This document shows positions 1-8,820 of a stretch of 20,784 nt of DNA, piece after piece. Location: positions 5,046,473 through 5,067,256 of the forward strand of contig BFEA01000018.1 in assembly GCA_003427395.1 (NCBI GenBank), read 5' to 3'. The translations under genes were made by a program, and so were the position numbers. Within the stretch, counting starts at the first letter, position 1. Every line of letters begins with the position of its first letter. The stretch is from Chara braunii (Eukaryota; Streptophyta; Charophyceae; Charales; Characeae). The notes under the pieces are model-generated. The model did not search any database. It was given only the letters and a program-made list of their open reading frames with translations, and was not told the DNA's origin.

Positions 1-928
1 TTCTATGAAAGACATTCGATGGCAGTGGAAGCATGACGGCTGCCCGAGAGCTGTGATGGGGAACCCTAGCGGAAAACAAGATCAGGTCCGGGCTTGGCGT
101 AAGTTTTGTACAATGGCGCTCTGTAAGGCGCCTCAAAACAGCTTGTGGCTTCTCGCGGATCAAAAGGAAGAGGAGGCCATTAAGAAGCAAAATGCTGCCC
201 TGCGTTCTAACTTACCTCTGGCGATGGCCGGGGAAAATGTCTGAAAACTGGCCGTGGAATTTTTCGAAAAATGGGAGACGGGCAGATTGCTGAGCCACAA
301 TGGGGCGAAGTGGACCGTCAAAAAGAAGAAGGTCAAAAACGTAATGCCTGGGGTCGCCTACATCCACAACGACAAATTGGGCAGAACGGAGGTGGTGTAC
401 AACGTCCCCGTGGACCCGCCGAATAAAAAGGGCAAAAAGGAGAAAGAGGAGGGCGATTGGTTCGTGCAAGTGCCAGACCCGGATGCGCATTGTTGAAAAG
501 CAATGGAATCACTCACGGACAATGAGAAGTGTCGCGTTCTGAAAAAGGTTCTTGCTTGCGAGGTCGTTTGGGTCCAAGCCGGCTCCCCGTCGTTGGGGAA
601 GTTGGAAAAGCTCAGCGTGCAGGACATGGTTCAGCTGGTGAAGTGTGACCGCGTGCTGGTCCGGTTGTGGAATTACTACCAATTCAAGCACGAGAAGAGG
701 CCGGACGCGGACTGGATCCAAAGGTACCCTTTCCTGAAATCGAGGTCTGCCGTGTTCAAGAAGTTTGAAGGTCAGGGATTGGATGACGAGTTATGGGATA
801 ACAGCAGGAAACACGTTTCCGACTCGGCGTTGTTCAAGGACTGCCCGCCATACAAGGGTTGCAACTAGGACAACTCGATTGAGGTGACAAAGAAGTTGGC
901 GGGCCACAAGAAGTTGTCCGTCGACTGA

Positions 929-1831
929 AGAAACAAGGTTCTCTCCGTGTTGAATGGAAGCAGACTGAAGAGCCGGGAAGTAGCACTTGCCGAAGGCATC
1001 GTTCACATTAAATGGAAAGACGCGGGGAACGTGACATCCATCGCGCCGTTCGCCAACGACCCTTTAGAGGCGGACATCAGGGGCGCAGAGCTGAAGGAGG
1101 CAGTGACTGCCACAAAGAGCCACACGTTTGTCCTCGATCTGTGCGAGCCGGTTGACCTCAAACTGTGGAAGCCCCAAGCGTGGGAGACTTTGAATTCCTA
1201 TCTTCAGACGTGGTGTCCCTCGCATTGGACTCTCGTTGTTTTCGTGCCGCGGCAGCACAACCTGTCGTTTCTCGCCAGCATGCATCATCTTTCTTTCGTC
1301 AAGCTGTTGGAAGGGAAGTGGGTGCGGAGAGTGCAGCAAAAAAAAAGCTTCCCCGTTGGGAACAATTTGTACACGGAGGAAGACCGCATGTACATCCTCT
1401 TCAAGGGTGACGATCTGCGCGTCAACACGTCCGTGGTCTACGAGGGAAACCTGCCCACGGGTGCCGCTGCTGCGGTGCGATTGCCTCAGAGGGTCACCCA
1501 AACGGATGTGTCCGAGATTCCTTTAATGCCTTGCGACTGGTCGCTGGTGGCGCCTGAACGACAGGGCAACGTCTACGGGGATATGGATCGCAATCCGACC
1601 CAATTCGTCGGTCTTCTTGATTTTCTTGGCAAGAAGGGAGAGGGTGTCGTGTTCCTTGGGAAACCGCACGCGCGAAGCGTCTGGGAGCTTCTGAAGGCCG
1701 GTCGGCTTGTTGTCGCAATGGAAGGGAACTCCGACCTCTTGCAATTCACAATGCAGGTGGTGAAAAGCGAGGTCAATTCGAGTGGGCACAATTATGAGTT
1801 CATGGTCGTGAGGCCAACACGGGATAAGGTG
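929..1831 (+). other. Permuted DNA/RNA methyltransferase-like domain (tentative), degenerate motifs
   Basis: This block of about 300 residues has the order of features seen in permuted N4/N6-type methyltransferases. First comes a hydrophobic strand ending in DLCEP (1136-1150), where such enzymes have DPPY. A variable Trp/His-rich middle follows. A Gly-rich turn, GLLDFLGKKGEG (from about 1610), stands where FxGxG would be, and then ELLKAGRLVVAMEGN (about 1687-1731) resembles the helix, strand and acidic residue after motif I. The catalytic signature is not canonical (no NPPY or DPPY), so it may be inactive or only fold-related. The family call rests on motif order alone and is an inference; a profile-profile search would decide it. 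Confidence 0.35.
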
Positions 1832-2179
1832 TGAAGCAAGAAGACGGATATGTGGTTCAAGTTGAGCGAGAGGAAGAGGAACAAGATATACGATTTCTTG
1901 TTCCTTCAAACGCGTCCGAGGAGGGACACTGACGCCGAGTACATCCGCCGGAAGGACCACATGTTGGCACCCCTCGACAACTACCACTTCGCCTCCCGCA
2001 TGAACGCGAAGACGTTTATCGAAAGGCTGCGGTCGCTGTACTTCGTGGAGTCCGAGGAGCAGTTGAAGTTAGCCAGTTACGCTTCCCTGATCTCCACTGA
2101 CGACGAGGAAGCCATAGGTGTGGAGTTTGTCGCCAACGCGAAGGAGGAGGAAAGCGACACGGAGAGCATCAACCTGTAG

Positions 2180-3193
2180 TACGACCCGCCTCCGGCGGAC
2201 CACGGCCGAGGGTCCTCGTCGGCCGGTCCATCACCAAGCGCTGCAGCCCTCGTGTCACCATTGGCCAAACCGGCGTCGGGCACCACCCCGATGAAGTTGC
2301 TGGAGAGACTTAGAGCTCTGGCCGCCCCCCCACCCGCTTTGCGTCCCGGGTCCGTTGTCCCGCCTGATCATCCATCTTGGAAGGATGACAACATCCACTT
2401 CCTACTTGAACCGCAACGTCATTCACCTGAGCAGGACTGGGGCCATGACATGGTTTGGCATCCGGGAATCATCCAGCCAGCGATACGAAATGGCGAGTGG
2501 GTCATGGGCGTGGCAATCCCGGGCGCGGGATGGGTGTCATTCCCACGCGAGTCGAAGTCCAACTTCCTGCACCTCGCGAGGATTTCTGTCCTCCAGAAAG
2601 TGAAGGTCGAAAATGACACTTTAGCACCCAGCGACCTGCCCCTCATTTTCACTGCCGGTCGACTGTTTGACGAGCTTCAGGACAAGTGCTGGTTGGAATT
2701 GACGGAGGACTACTACGAGCTCGACACGAGTCCGTCGAAGGGCGTGGTGGACTGGAAAGCGCCCCCTCCCAGTGGGCCGGACGGTGGTTCCGGGGGGGGG
2801 TCACCTGGAAGCAGAGGGGATGGGGGTCGCGACGCAGGGGGTGGCAAAGGAATCCCGCCTATGGGGGAGAGAGGGTCTCACGGCCGCAACACAACACCGG
2901 GAGGCAGCGCCGGGGTAGCGGGTTTCGCCGTCGACCGGACTCCGTCAACAGGCACCCGGCCCGAGCACACGACACACTCCGCCGACCCCCAGACTTCGTC
3001 CGTGGGCTCAGCGAGGGACACGTTGGCAGCCTTGGTTGCTCTGGGCAGTCGCTCGGCCAGAAAGCCGAAGTCCGCCAGGATCCGAACTACGTTGGGTGAG
3101 GAGCCGCCAGAGCGGTCCGGAATGCGAAGCTGCTTTGGGTCGGGGGATCCAAGCACGAATCGAGAAATTCGCAGCATTGCGGCGCGGGACTGA
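2180..3193 (+). other. Low-complexity Pro/Gly/Ser-rich region of the disrupted protein
   Basis: Residues encoded here begin with a folded-looking stretch (Trp-rich, GWVSFPRESKSNFLHLARIS at 2528-2587) and pass into Gly/Ser/Arg/Pro-rich low-complexity sequence, including a G8 run near 2791. The segment contains the peptide motif SA-x-x-QTSS at about 2974-3000, and a diverged version at 3065-3091, that recurs downstream and in the intron. Strong GC bias makes several other frames look open here; they are shadows. Confidence 0.45.
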
Positions 3194-4131
3194 GACGTCG
3201 GAACGGTGTCGCCTGAGCGGGAGCGACGGCCGCAAGGATTGCAGCGGGAGGCTGCAAGTGCAAGGTCCGGCGACACGGAGACCACGAAGTCCGCCGAGAT
3301 CCAAACTTCTTCGGGCGGGGTTTGTCGGCCAGGGATTGTCGTGCCGTTGAGAGGGGCAGCGTGCACGGGGACGGAAGGGCGGTCCTCGCGATTCGACACG
3401 GGTACCGCGGAAGGGGACGAGTTTCGTGGGAGGGAAGTAGGGGAGGAAATGGAGGAACAGAAGGGAGCGCAAGAAGGGGAGGAAGAAGGGGAAAAAGAGG
3501 TGGAAGGGGAGGAAGCGGGAGAAACTGAGTTAATTGATTTGTTTGAAGGAAGGGAGGGTGCCTGGAGAAGACGAAGTGGAACACAGTGAGGACGATGCCG
3601 GATCTGGAGAGTCGTCTGACGAGTTCGGACAACTGTACGAAGAGCATCACGAGGATGATGTCGACGACGATGCCACGACAATAGAGATGGAGACACAAGT
3701 GGTCAACAACCTTTCCGCAGAGCCTGAAGGCCATTGACGTCTGCTGTCGACTTGCAGCACCGGTTCGACGAGGCTTCCGTCGATATCAGCCCGTCTGAAA
3801 AAAGTCGACGTATAAGCATCGACGAAGTTATCGACGGTATCCTCGGCGACCACAACATGTCTGCCCGTCTGTCCGCAACTGCCAACGTCCCATCTTCCGT
3901 GGCAGCTGCCCTCGCTTCGTCGCCGCCGAAGTCTCTGGTGCTGCAGGCCACCCTTGCCGCCGAAGTCTCTGGTGCTGCAGGCCACCCTTGCCGCCGAAGG
4001 GGAAGGCGAGTGCGATGGAGGACAACATGTGACGTCCCCAAAAAAATCGAGGTTCGGCGGTCAGGCTCTTGACGTGCTCGCTTTGCCTGCGCCAAATTCA
4101 CCATCGAAGAAGCGGAGAGAGAAACAGACTG
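3194..4131 (+). pseudogene. Acidic and Ser-rich tail exon of the same gene, frameshifted
   Basis: The frame used upstream continues to 3589 with a Glu-rich stretch (EEMEEQKGAQEGEEEGEKE and following). The protein-like signal then moves to another frame (3534-3737: SEDDAGSGESSDEFGQLYEE and an Asp-rich run), back again (from 3734: SVDISPSEKSRRISIDEVID), and shifts once more at a 34-bp tandem duplication (3924-3991). After the duplication the frame reads to a strong splice donor (CTG|GTAAGC) at 4131/4132, just after a basic PSKKRREKQTG segment that could be a nuclear localisation signal. At least two small indels plus the duplication mean the exon is not translatable as it stands, unless an undetected small intron removes one shift. 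Confidence 0.5.
3924..3999 (+). repeat. 34-bp tandem duplication (2.2 copies) that shifts the frame
   Basis: Units lie at 3924-3957 and 3958-3991, with 8 bp of a third copy (3992-3999). Both full copies encode PPKSLVLQATLAAE, but in different frames because 34 is not a multiple of 3. The first copy joins the upstream frame and the second joins the frame leading to the splice donor. Confidence 0.9.
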
Positions 4132-5163
4132 GTAAGCCGTGAAGAACGCCTGCGCATCCGGATGTCGCCAGATTACAGTCCGCACTATACAAACGACGAC
4201 TTTCCACACTGTCTGTGCATACGGGAAGTTCCGGATGCCGGCATGCTACAGCCAGCAGCCCTTCCTACTCCAACTCGTCGGCCTATCTGTGACTCGGTCG
4301 GGTTGCTAGTCGAGGGCGGCGAAAACTTCGTCCAAAACCTTACACTCCATCCAAGGAAGGATTTGCCCCGGCTGAGGAAGTGGCCAAGGTGCTAAGAAAG
4401 TGACCAAGTACATGGACTGACAGTTTTCCCTTCTCGGGAATACTGTCGATTTTAGTCCGCCGGGATCTGAACTTCCTTTGTCGATGCGTGATGTGGTCAG
4501 TCTCAGTGGGGCTGGTGTGTTGAAAAGTCCGCCGCAGTCCAAACTTCGGGGATTGCTGGCCTCCGGCTTCTGTGAGTTGTGGTGGTTTTCCTTTGCGAAG
4601 TGCGGGGGTTGATAAGCTCGAATGTTGCAGTCGTTTTGTTTTCCAGTCGCACAACCGCACATGGGTGCACATGACCACGCGAGATCAGGGTCCTGTGGTT
4701 GGAGAGGTCCTACTTCACTGTAGGCCAAGGTGCTAAGAAAGTGGCCAAGCACATGGACTGACAGTTTTCCCTTCTCGGGAATAGTGCCGGATCTTAGTCC
4801 GCTGGGATCCGAACTTCCTTTGTCGATGCGTGATGTGGTCAGTCTCAGTGGGGCTGGTGTGTTCAAAAGTCCTCCGCAGTCCGAACTTCGCGGATTGCTG
4901 GCCTCCAGCTTCTGTGAGGTTTGGTGGTTTTCCTTTGCGAAGTAAGCGGGGTGATAAGCTCGGATGTTGCAGTCATTTTGTTTTCCAGTCGCACAACCGC
5001 ACCTAGGTGCACATGACCACGCGAGATCAGGGTCCTTGGGTCGGAGAGGTCCTGCTTGACTGTTGCGTCTGTACGAATGTATGGTTCTCATTTTTCGTTT
5101 TGTCTTTCTTCTGTTGCACATGGTTGGTGTCGTCTCGAACACGGAGGTCCTCCAAATATCCAG
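4132..5163 (+). other. Candidate phase-1 intron
   Basis: The donor GTAAGC follows exon base 4131, the first base of a codon. A pyrimidine-rich tract occurs at about 5087-5115. The acceptor TATCCAG ending at 5163 leaves the next exon at codon position 2, so the phases agree and GAG forms across the junction. A later CAG at 5175-5177 would be out of phase. The acceptor is 48 bp from the pyrimidine tract and an AG at 5145-5146 intervenes, so the exact 3' border is uncertain. The intron contains the 341-bp tandem duplication. Confidence 0.45.
4382..5062 (+). repeat. 341-bp tandem duplication inside the intron
   Basis: Two copies (4382-4722 and 4723 to about 5062) are roughly 90% alike by eye and both begin GGCCAAGGTGCTAAGAAAGTG. 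One base is inserted in the second copy near 4790, so the offset becomes 342 for the rest of the unit. Each copy carries two versions of the TCCGCCGGGATCCGAACTTC-like motif also found in the upstream coding region. Confidence 0.9.
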
Positions 5164-5321
5164 AGCACATATTGCAGAAAGTCCCCGGGTTGAGTAAAAA
5201 ACACAAGGATATGTTAAAGGCATCAGGGGTTGATGTCGAGATCGGGAAGAAGGAGTACACCGTTGCCATTGAGGAATGTCTTTCCCTTCTTGCCCCAGAG
5301 AAAGGGACATATCCACGATCT
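5164..5321 (+). other. Candidate short middle exon of the Ulp1-type gene
   Basis: The open frame encodes HILQKVPGLSKKHKDMLKAS, then a Val/Glu/Lys-rich stretch ending YPRS. It is bounded by the candidate acceptor at 5163 and a strong donor, TCT|GTGAGT, at 5321/5322. The donor is phase 0 but the next exon's best acceptor (5438) needs phase 1, so either a base has been lost or gained or the borders differ. If not spliced, the frame reads on to a TAG at 5388. Confidence 0.4.
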
Positions 5322-5438
5322 GTGAGTAGGGGTCAGGCCATGTATGAGAAGTACTTAGCAACGCGTCATGCACCGGGGGACTATGTCTAGAACTCCGTTT
5401 CTCACTACCCCACGTGTCCTTTGCTCGATGTTGTGCAG
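5322..5438 (+). other. Candidate small intron
   Basis: GTGAGT at 5322 and a C/T-rich stretch ending TTGTGCAG at 5438 make a plausible 117-bp intron. The phase mismatch with the following frame lowers confidence. CAG at 5454-5456 is an alternative acceptor with the same phase problem. Confidence 0.35.
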
Positions 5439-6196
5439 TGCGGGCAACAAGTGCAGCACGCGGGAAAAGTTTCGCTTTGACGATTACGCCTATGAGCTTG
5501 CGGGTTTTGGATGACATTGTACGAGGCTCGGTGCCGTCTAACACTATTCTCTCTATACTGGACGATGGTCAATTTCGGATTGTAGCAAAAGATCTCCTCA
5601 CCCTCTTGCATGTCAACGACAGGGTGAATGATGAGGTGGTCAATTTCTATATGGCGTTTTTGGGGTCGACCGCATGTGGGTCACGTGACTTCTCTTCAGA
5701 CCTTCAAGTCTTCAGCTTTAATTTGTTCTTCTTCAGTAAACTGTGACTTCAAGGACACGGTGGGGTGCAGAGGTGGGCTACAAACGTAGATTTGTTTCGT
5801 TACGATATTATCTTCGTTCCTGTCCACAAAGATGATGATCACTGGATCCTCGTTTTCGTCAACATGAGAGATGATGTTCTCGAAACTTTTGATTCTTTTC
5901 CTCGCATTGTAGCTGATTCTAGTTTTTACCTTAGTGTTTTCGGGTTGATTGTGCAGTATTTGGAACGTCTAACATCACGTAGGCGGTCGGGTAGGAATTG
6001 GAAGTTCATGGTGGGAAATGTTGTGGTGGATGGAGTTCCGAGACAAGTGGATGGAACAAGCTATGGTGTGTTCATGCTGATGTATGCGACGTTGTTGCAA
6101 CATGGAGATCGACCGCCTTTTCGGTTCTCTTGTAAAAATATTCCGCTTCTTAGACGACAATTAGCATCATGTGTCTTAGAACATCGTTGTCTTTGA
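5439..6196 (+). pseudogene. Ulp1/SENP-like C48 cysteine peptidase domain, catalytic Cys replaced, one stop
   Basis: C48 peptidases cut SUMO or SUMO-like proteins in the nucleus, and related domains are often carried by plant DNA transposons. Visible landmarks, in order, are RVNDEVVNFYM (about 5620-5655, the family's WLNDEVINFY region), a Phe-rich loop before the stop at 5744-5746 (TGA), IIFVPVHKDDDHWIL with His at 5840-5842, ETFDSF with Asp at 5891-5893, and VPRQVDGTSYGVFML with Gln at 6044-6046. The usual pattern there is Q-x-N-G-x-D-C-G-V-F; here the Cys position is TAT (Tyr, 6062-6064) and the Asp before it is Ser. The frame is the same on both sides of the stop. The protein ends normally at 6194-6196. 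The triad is incomplete, so the copy cannot be an active cysteine protease. Confidence 0.85.
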
Positions 6197-6626
6197 TGGA
6201 TTTGATTGACTTCGAAACTTTTTTTTAAGGTGTTTCATTCATTGATCGTTAAATTTCGTAAATTGAGACATTATTTAATTGCCCTTCTGCCAGAGGCATT
6301 GCTTTCTTTTATCGTTCCGAGTTCGCATTATCTACGGTAAGCTCAATGCATGTCCTGCGTCATGTATGGGCTTTGTAATCTATGTCACGTAATGTTTCAT
6401 GTTCTGAATTCTGTTCAAGTTGAAGTATTGTGTTCCATGTTTCGAATTCTGTTCAACTGGAAGTGTAAACATGATTGTGAAATTGGTTGGTGGATGAATG
6501 AGAAATCTCATCTTATGTGAAATTGGTTAGTGGATGCCCAAACCTTCTTTGCATGACCATTTAAAATGCGGATATTCATCGTGATGGAGCACAATTTAAT
6601 CTAATTCAATCTAATTACATTGCTAA
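6197..6626. other. AT-rich 3' noncoding region
   Basis: No gene is visible. Two short tandem duplications are present: a 38-bp unit at 6394-6431 and 6432-6469 (both containing GAATTCTGTTCAA), and a 20-bp unit, GTGAAATTGGTTRGTGGATG, at 6477-6496 and 6517-6536. This is plausible 3' UTR or transposon subterminal sequence. Confidence 0.6.
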
Positions 6627-6630
6627 TTTT

Positions 6631-7020
6631 GTTTACAAAAGTTCAACAACTATGGATGTCAGCAAACTTTTGCGTTTGGGGCGACTGAACGGGCATGCCC
6701 ATGTACAAACACTGCAGTCAAAAATGAATTCGTAAGAAAGAGGACAGTGTCACAATATAGTTACTGTATCTTTCATCACATTTATGAAATTGAAGTTTGA
6801 CAAGTTAGAATCACGACACACTTTCGCACAGGGTTCCCTTTGGTGTGCCAATCGTTGTTCGTTTATGAAGTTTGACTAGTACGGATCCCAACACACTTCC
6901 CCACAGGATCACCAACATGTTTTTGAAGTTCAACAAGTAAGGATCCCAACACACTTCCACATTTGGGATTTCATTTATGAAGTTTCACAAGCATGGATCT
7001 CAGCACGCTTCTACATGTGG
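6631..7020 (+). repeat. Five degenerate copies of a 50-60 bp repeat
   Basis: Copies start at about 6631, 6781, 6861, 6919 and 6972. They share the pattern TTTATGAAGTTTGACAAG, then GGATCCCAACACACTTC and an A/C-rich end. The first copy is separated from the rest by one copy of the 56-bp repeat listed next. Such arrays are typical of subterminal regions of large DNA transposons. Confidence 0.7.
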
Positions 7021-7090
7021 TTAACCCCTGGATGGGCATGCGTACGTTGCTTAGGCTGCAACCAAAAATTAATTCGTTAGAAAGAGGACA
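6691..7090 (+). repeat. Direct repeat pair of about 56 bp (6691-6746 and 7034-7090)
   Basis: Both copies begin GGGCATG, carry a CTGCARYC block and end with AATTCGTWAGAAAGAGGACA. They bracket four of the five 50-60 bp repeats. The right copy abuts the end of the LINE-like ORF. Confidence 0.75.
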
Positions 7091-7115
7091 CAGTATAATG
7101 TCCTATTTTAACGAA
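7073..7115. repeat. Interrupted hairpin at the LINE ORF1 3' border
   Basis: TTCGTTA (7073-7079) pairs with TAACGAA (7109-7115), and AGGACA (7085-7090) pairs with TGTCCT (7099-7104) around an 8-base loop. The - strand ORF ends inside it, with its TAA at 7108-7110. Confidence 0.6.
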
Positions 7116-8578
7116 TAACGTATTTTGGGTGGTGCGGGCAGACAGACTCCGTGTTGAGATGACTGTATGCCCTGCATTTAAAGCACCACGGACGAAATTT
7201 ACGTGAAGTGTGGATCTGAAAGACTCGCCCTCCCATTCGATAGGGGACGATGTCATCAATGGAGAAAGGCTGGTCTTTGGGCAAGTCTAGAGCCAGCATC
7301 AGATAGTCGTCGCGCTTCGCCACGAAGGAGGGAAGTGGGTCGATGAAGTCGACAATGTTACACTGTTGACCAAAGTCGTAGACGAAGGCCGCCTGGATTT
7401 CCACCGGGATATGTCTCAATTCAACCCAGAAGTGGTCCCTCATCAATTGCTCCCGCTTCTCCTCCGGACTCACCTTTTTGGGTTGCCAGGGATATATTCT
7501 CACTTCCGAGCGTTCCCATTTGATCGACCTCCTTCCTTCCATCTTCTTTTTGTCTTGGGGGAAGAGGCTGAGGACGGTGAACACGGTTGAGGAGAGCGGT
7601 TGAATCAGGAAGAATTCCTGAACCGCCTCAGGGTTGCCTTTCATCTCCTCTAGCCTTTTGTGTATCCATCTGAGTTTGTCGTTCACAAATCTGTGTGCTA
7701 TATCGCCGAGAAAGAGCTAATTGCTGGCATGCCGGCGATAGGTGATGTCCCTGTCATCGATTTTGTCAGGGGGGTATGTTTTCATCATTGTCTTTCTCCC
7801 CCCTTGATCCACCACTTGGTTTTGGGAAGGGAAGGAAGAGGGTCAAGAAGTATGCCCTCGCCGACGAAAGGTTACGGAGGGGAACTTTCAGCGTCTCGTC
7901 TTTGCCCTGTTGTAAGTCTGGGGCGGTGCGCTGGATATCAAGAAACTTTTCTTGAATGGTTGTTCTGACGCGTTGGGCCCATGTGGGCTTAGTGCCCTCG
8001 TCTTTGCCAGGGTGGTCGACACCGGTAATTAGCTTTCGCTGCCTTTTTTCCTGGGTCAGTTCCTCTTCCGTTAACATCTCTTCATCTGCTACCTCCTTGT
8101 CATCTTCCTCCTCTTCCTCATCTTCGCTTCCACTGTCGTCCTCCATTTTCTCTTCCATGTCCCCCCCTCCACCCCCCCCTGTCAGTGCCGTATTGCTTTT
8201 CTCGTGAGGAGCCCCTCCGCCCCCCCTTGTCAGTGTCGTATGGCTCTTCTCGTGAGTAGCCCCCCCCTGAATGAGGGAGGAATGGGTCAGCGGAATGACC
8301 TGTTCAATCGGAGACGGATTCGGCTCTGACTGGGTGGTCAACGGAACCACTTGCCCTTTAAAGGCTTCAGATGGGTTCGGCCATCGGTTCGGATCTAGGG
8401 GGTGCAAGTCCAAGCGCNCGNCCGNCCTGGGGAGAGTTCCTCCAGGCTTCGGCCTGCCGTACGGAGACACTGCCAGCCGTCTGGTGGGGTCGTGTCTCCC
8501 TGCCCCCCTGTAGAAGATAAGGGGGTGTAACGCTCTCCGGCCCTTAAGGTCTTGGTCAACCGAGCGTTCCATAGTCAT
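7108..8578 (-). pseudogene. LINE ORF1-like (gag-like) protein, one frameshift and one stop
   Basis: On the - strand the N-terminal part (8578-7766) is Gly/Pro-rich with a long acidic run (EEKMEDDSGSEDEEEEEDD). It is followed by QEKRQRKLITG and ends at a stop directly after a C6 run (near 7770). One base shifted, the sense continues (DKIDDRDITYRR), meets a TAG near 7720 and goes on as FLGDIAHRFVNDKLRWIHKR and beyond to 7108. This part has an RRM/DUF4283-like segment (FWVELRHIPVEIQAAFVYDF) and a knuckle CFKCRAYSH...C at 7185-7138, spaced CX2CX4HX6C instead of the usual CX4HX4C. In plant LINEs such a protein binds RNA for reverse transcription. ORF2 (EN/RT) should follow but is absent. N bases at 8418-8426 lie inside the ORF. 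Confidence 0.7.
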
Positions 8579-8643
8579 CAGGCGTCCGAATTCCGGCGAT
8601 ATTGTGTGGTGGATTCCTCGAAGTTGTATGTGTTTGATTGATT

Positions 8644-8820
8644 CCCCGTAGTGTGTTGTGTGTTAACTCTTTATTGATCGTTTGATGTGTGATTCAAGTG
8701 CGATTAATTGCTCTGATTGATATATTGGGCACCCCGTGGGGTGTTGTGTGGTTACTCTTTTATTGATCGTTTGGTGTGTGATACAAGTGCGATCAGTTAC
8801 TCTGCTTGATATACTGGGCT
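8644..8820. repeat. 89-bp tandem repeat, two copies, upstream of the LINE-like ORF
   Basis: Units 8644-8731 and 8732-8820 share CCCCGT, TTATTGATCGTTTG and TGATAYACAAGTGCGAT-like blocks and end with ATATAYTGGGC. On the - strand they lie just 5' of the ORF1-like start, the position where some LINE 5' UTRs carry promoter monomers. Confidence 0.85.

Larger units (their letters stand above)
2..3193 (+). pseudogene. N-terminal part of a large transposon-type protein, one frame with seven stops
   Basis: One reading frame stays open in sense from the left edge to 3193, about 1,060 codons, broken only by stops at 242 (TGA), 494 (TGA), 866 (TAG), 926 (TGA), 1832 (TGA), 2177 (TAG) and 3191 (TGA). No frameshift is needed, and the protein between stops looks coherent: a Lys-rich, Trp-containing N-terminus, a segment with a WVQAGSPSLG motif near 570-600, a methyltransferase-like block (929-1831), a charged block (1850-2176) and a Pro/Ser/Gly-rich tail after 2180. 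The gene starts upstream of the window. It lies in line with the C48 peptidase exon downstream, which suggests one original protein. I do not recognise the N-terminal family. An intact gene with stop readthrough is possible but much less likely than a pseudogene. Confidence 0.6.

Noticed and set aside
2-3193. Alternative genetic code or programmed readthrough to explain the in-frame TGA/TAG codons
   Set aside because: Both TGA and TAG would have to be recoded, downstream exons also carry frameshifts, and the LINE remnants in the window are broken as well. Simple pseudogene decay explains all of it.
2878-3734. Long - strand open frames (272 and 215 codons) opposite the low-complexity region
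   Set aside because: They are shadows of a GC-rich, repetitive coding strand; Pro/Ser/Leu-rich with no motif.
6631-7020. CRISPR-like array
   Set aside because: The repeats are degenerate, the spacing is irregular, and the context is eukaryotic with no cas genes.
8415-8428. Biological meaning of the CGCNCGNCCGNC string
   Set aside because: N bases mark assembly ambiguity, not a signal.
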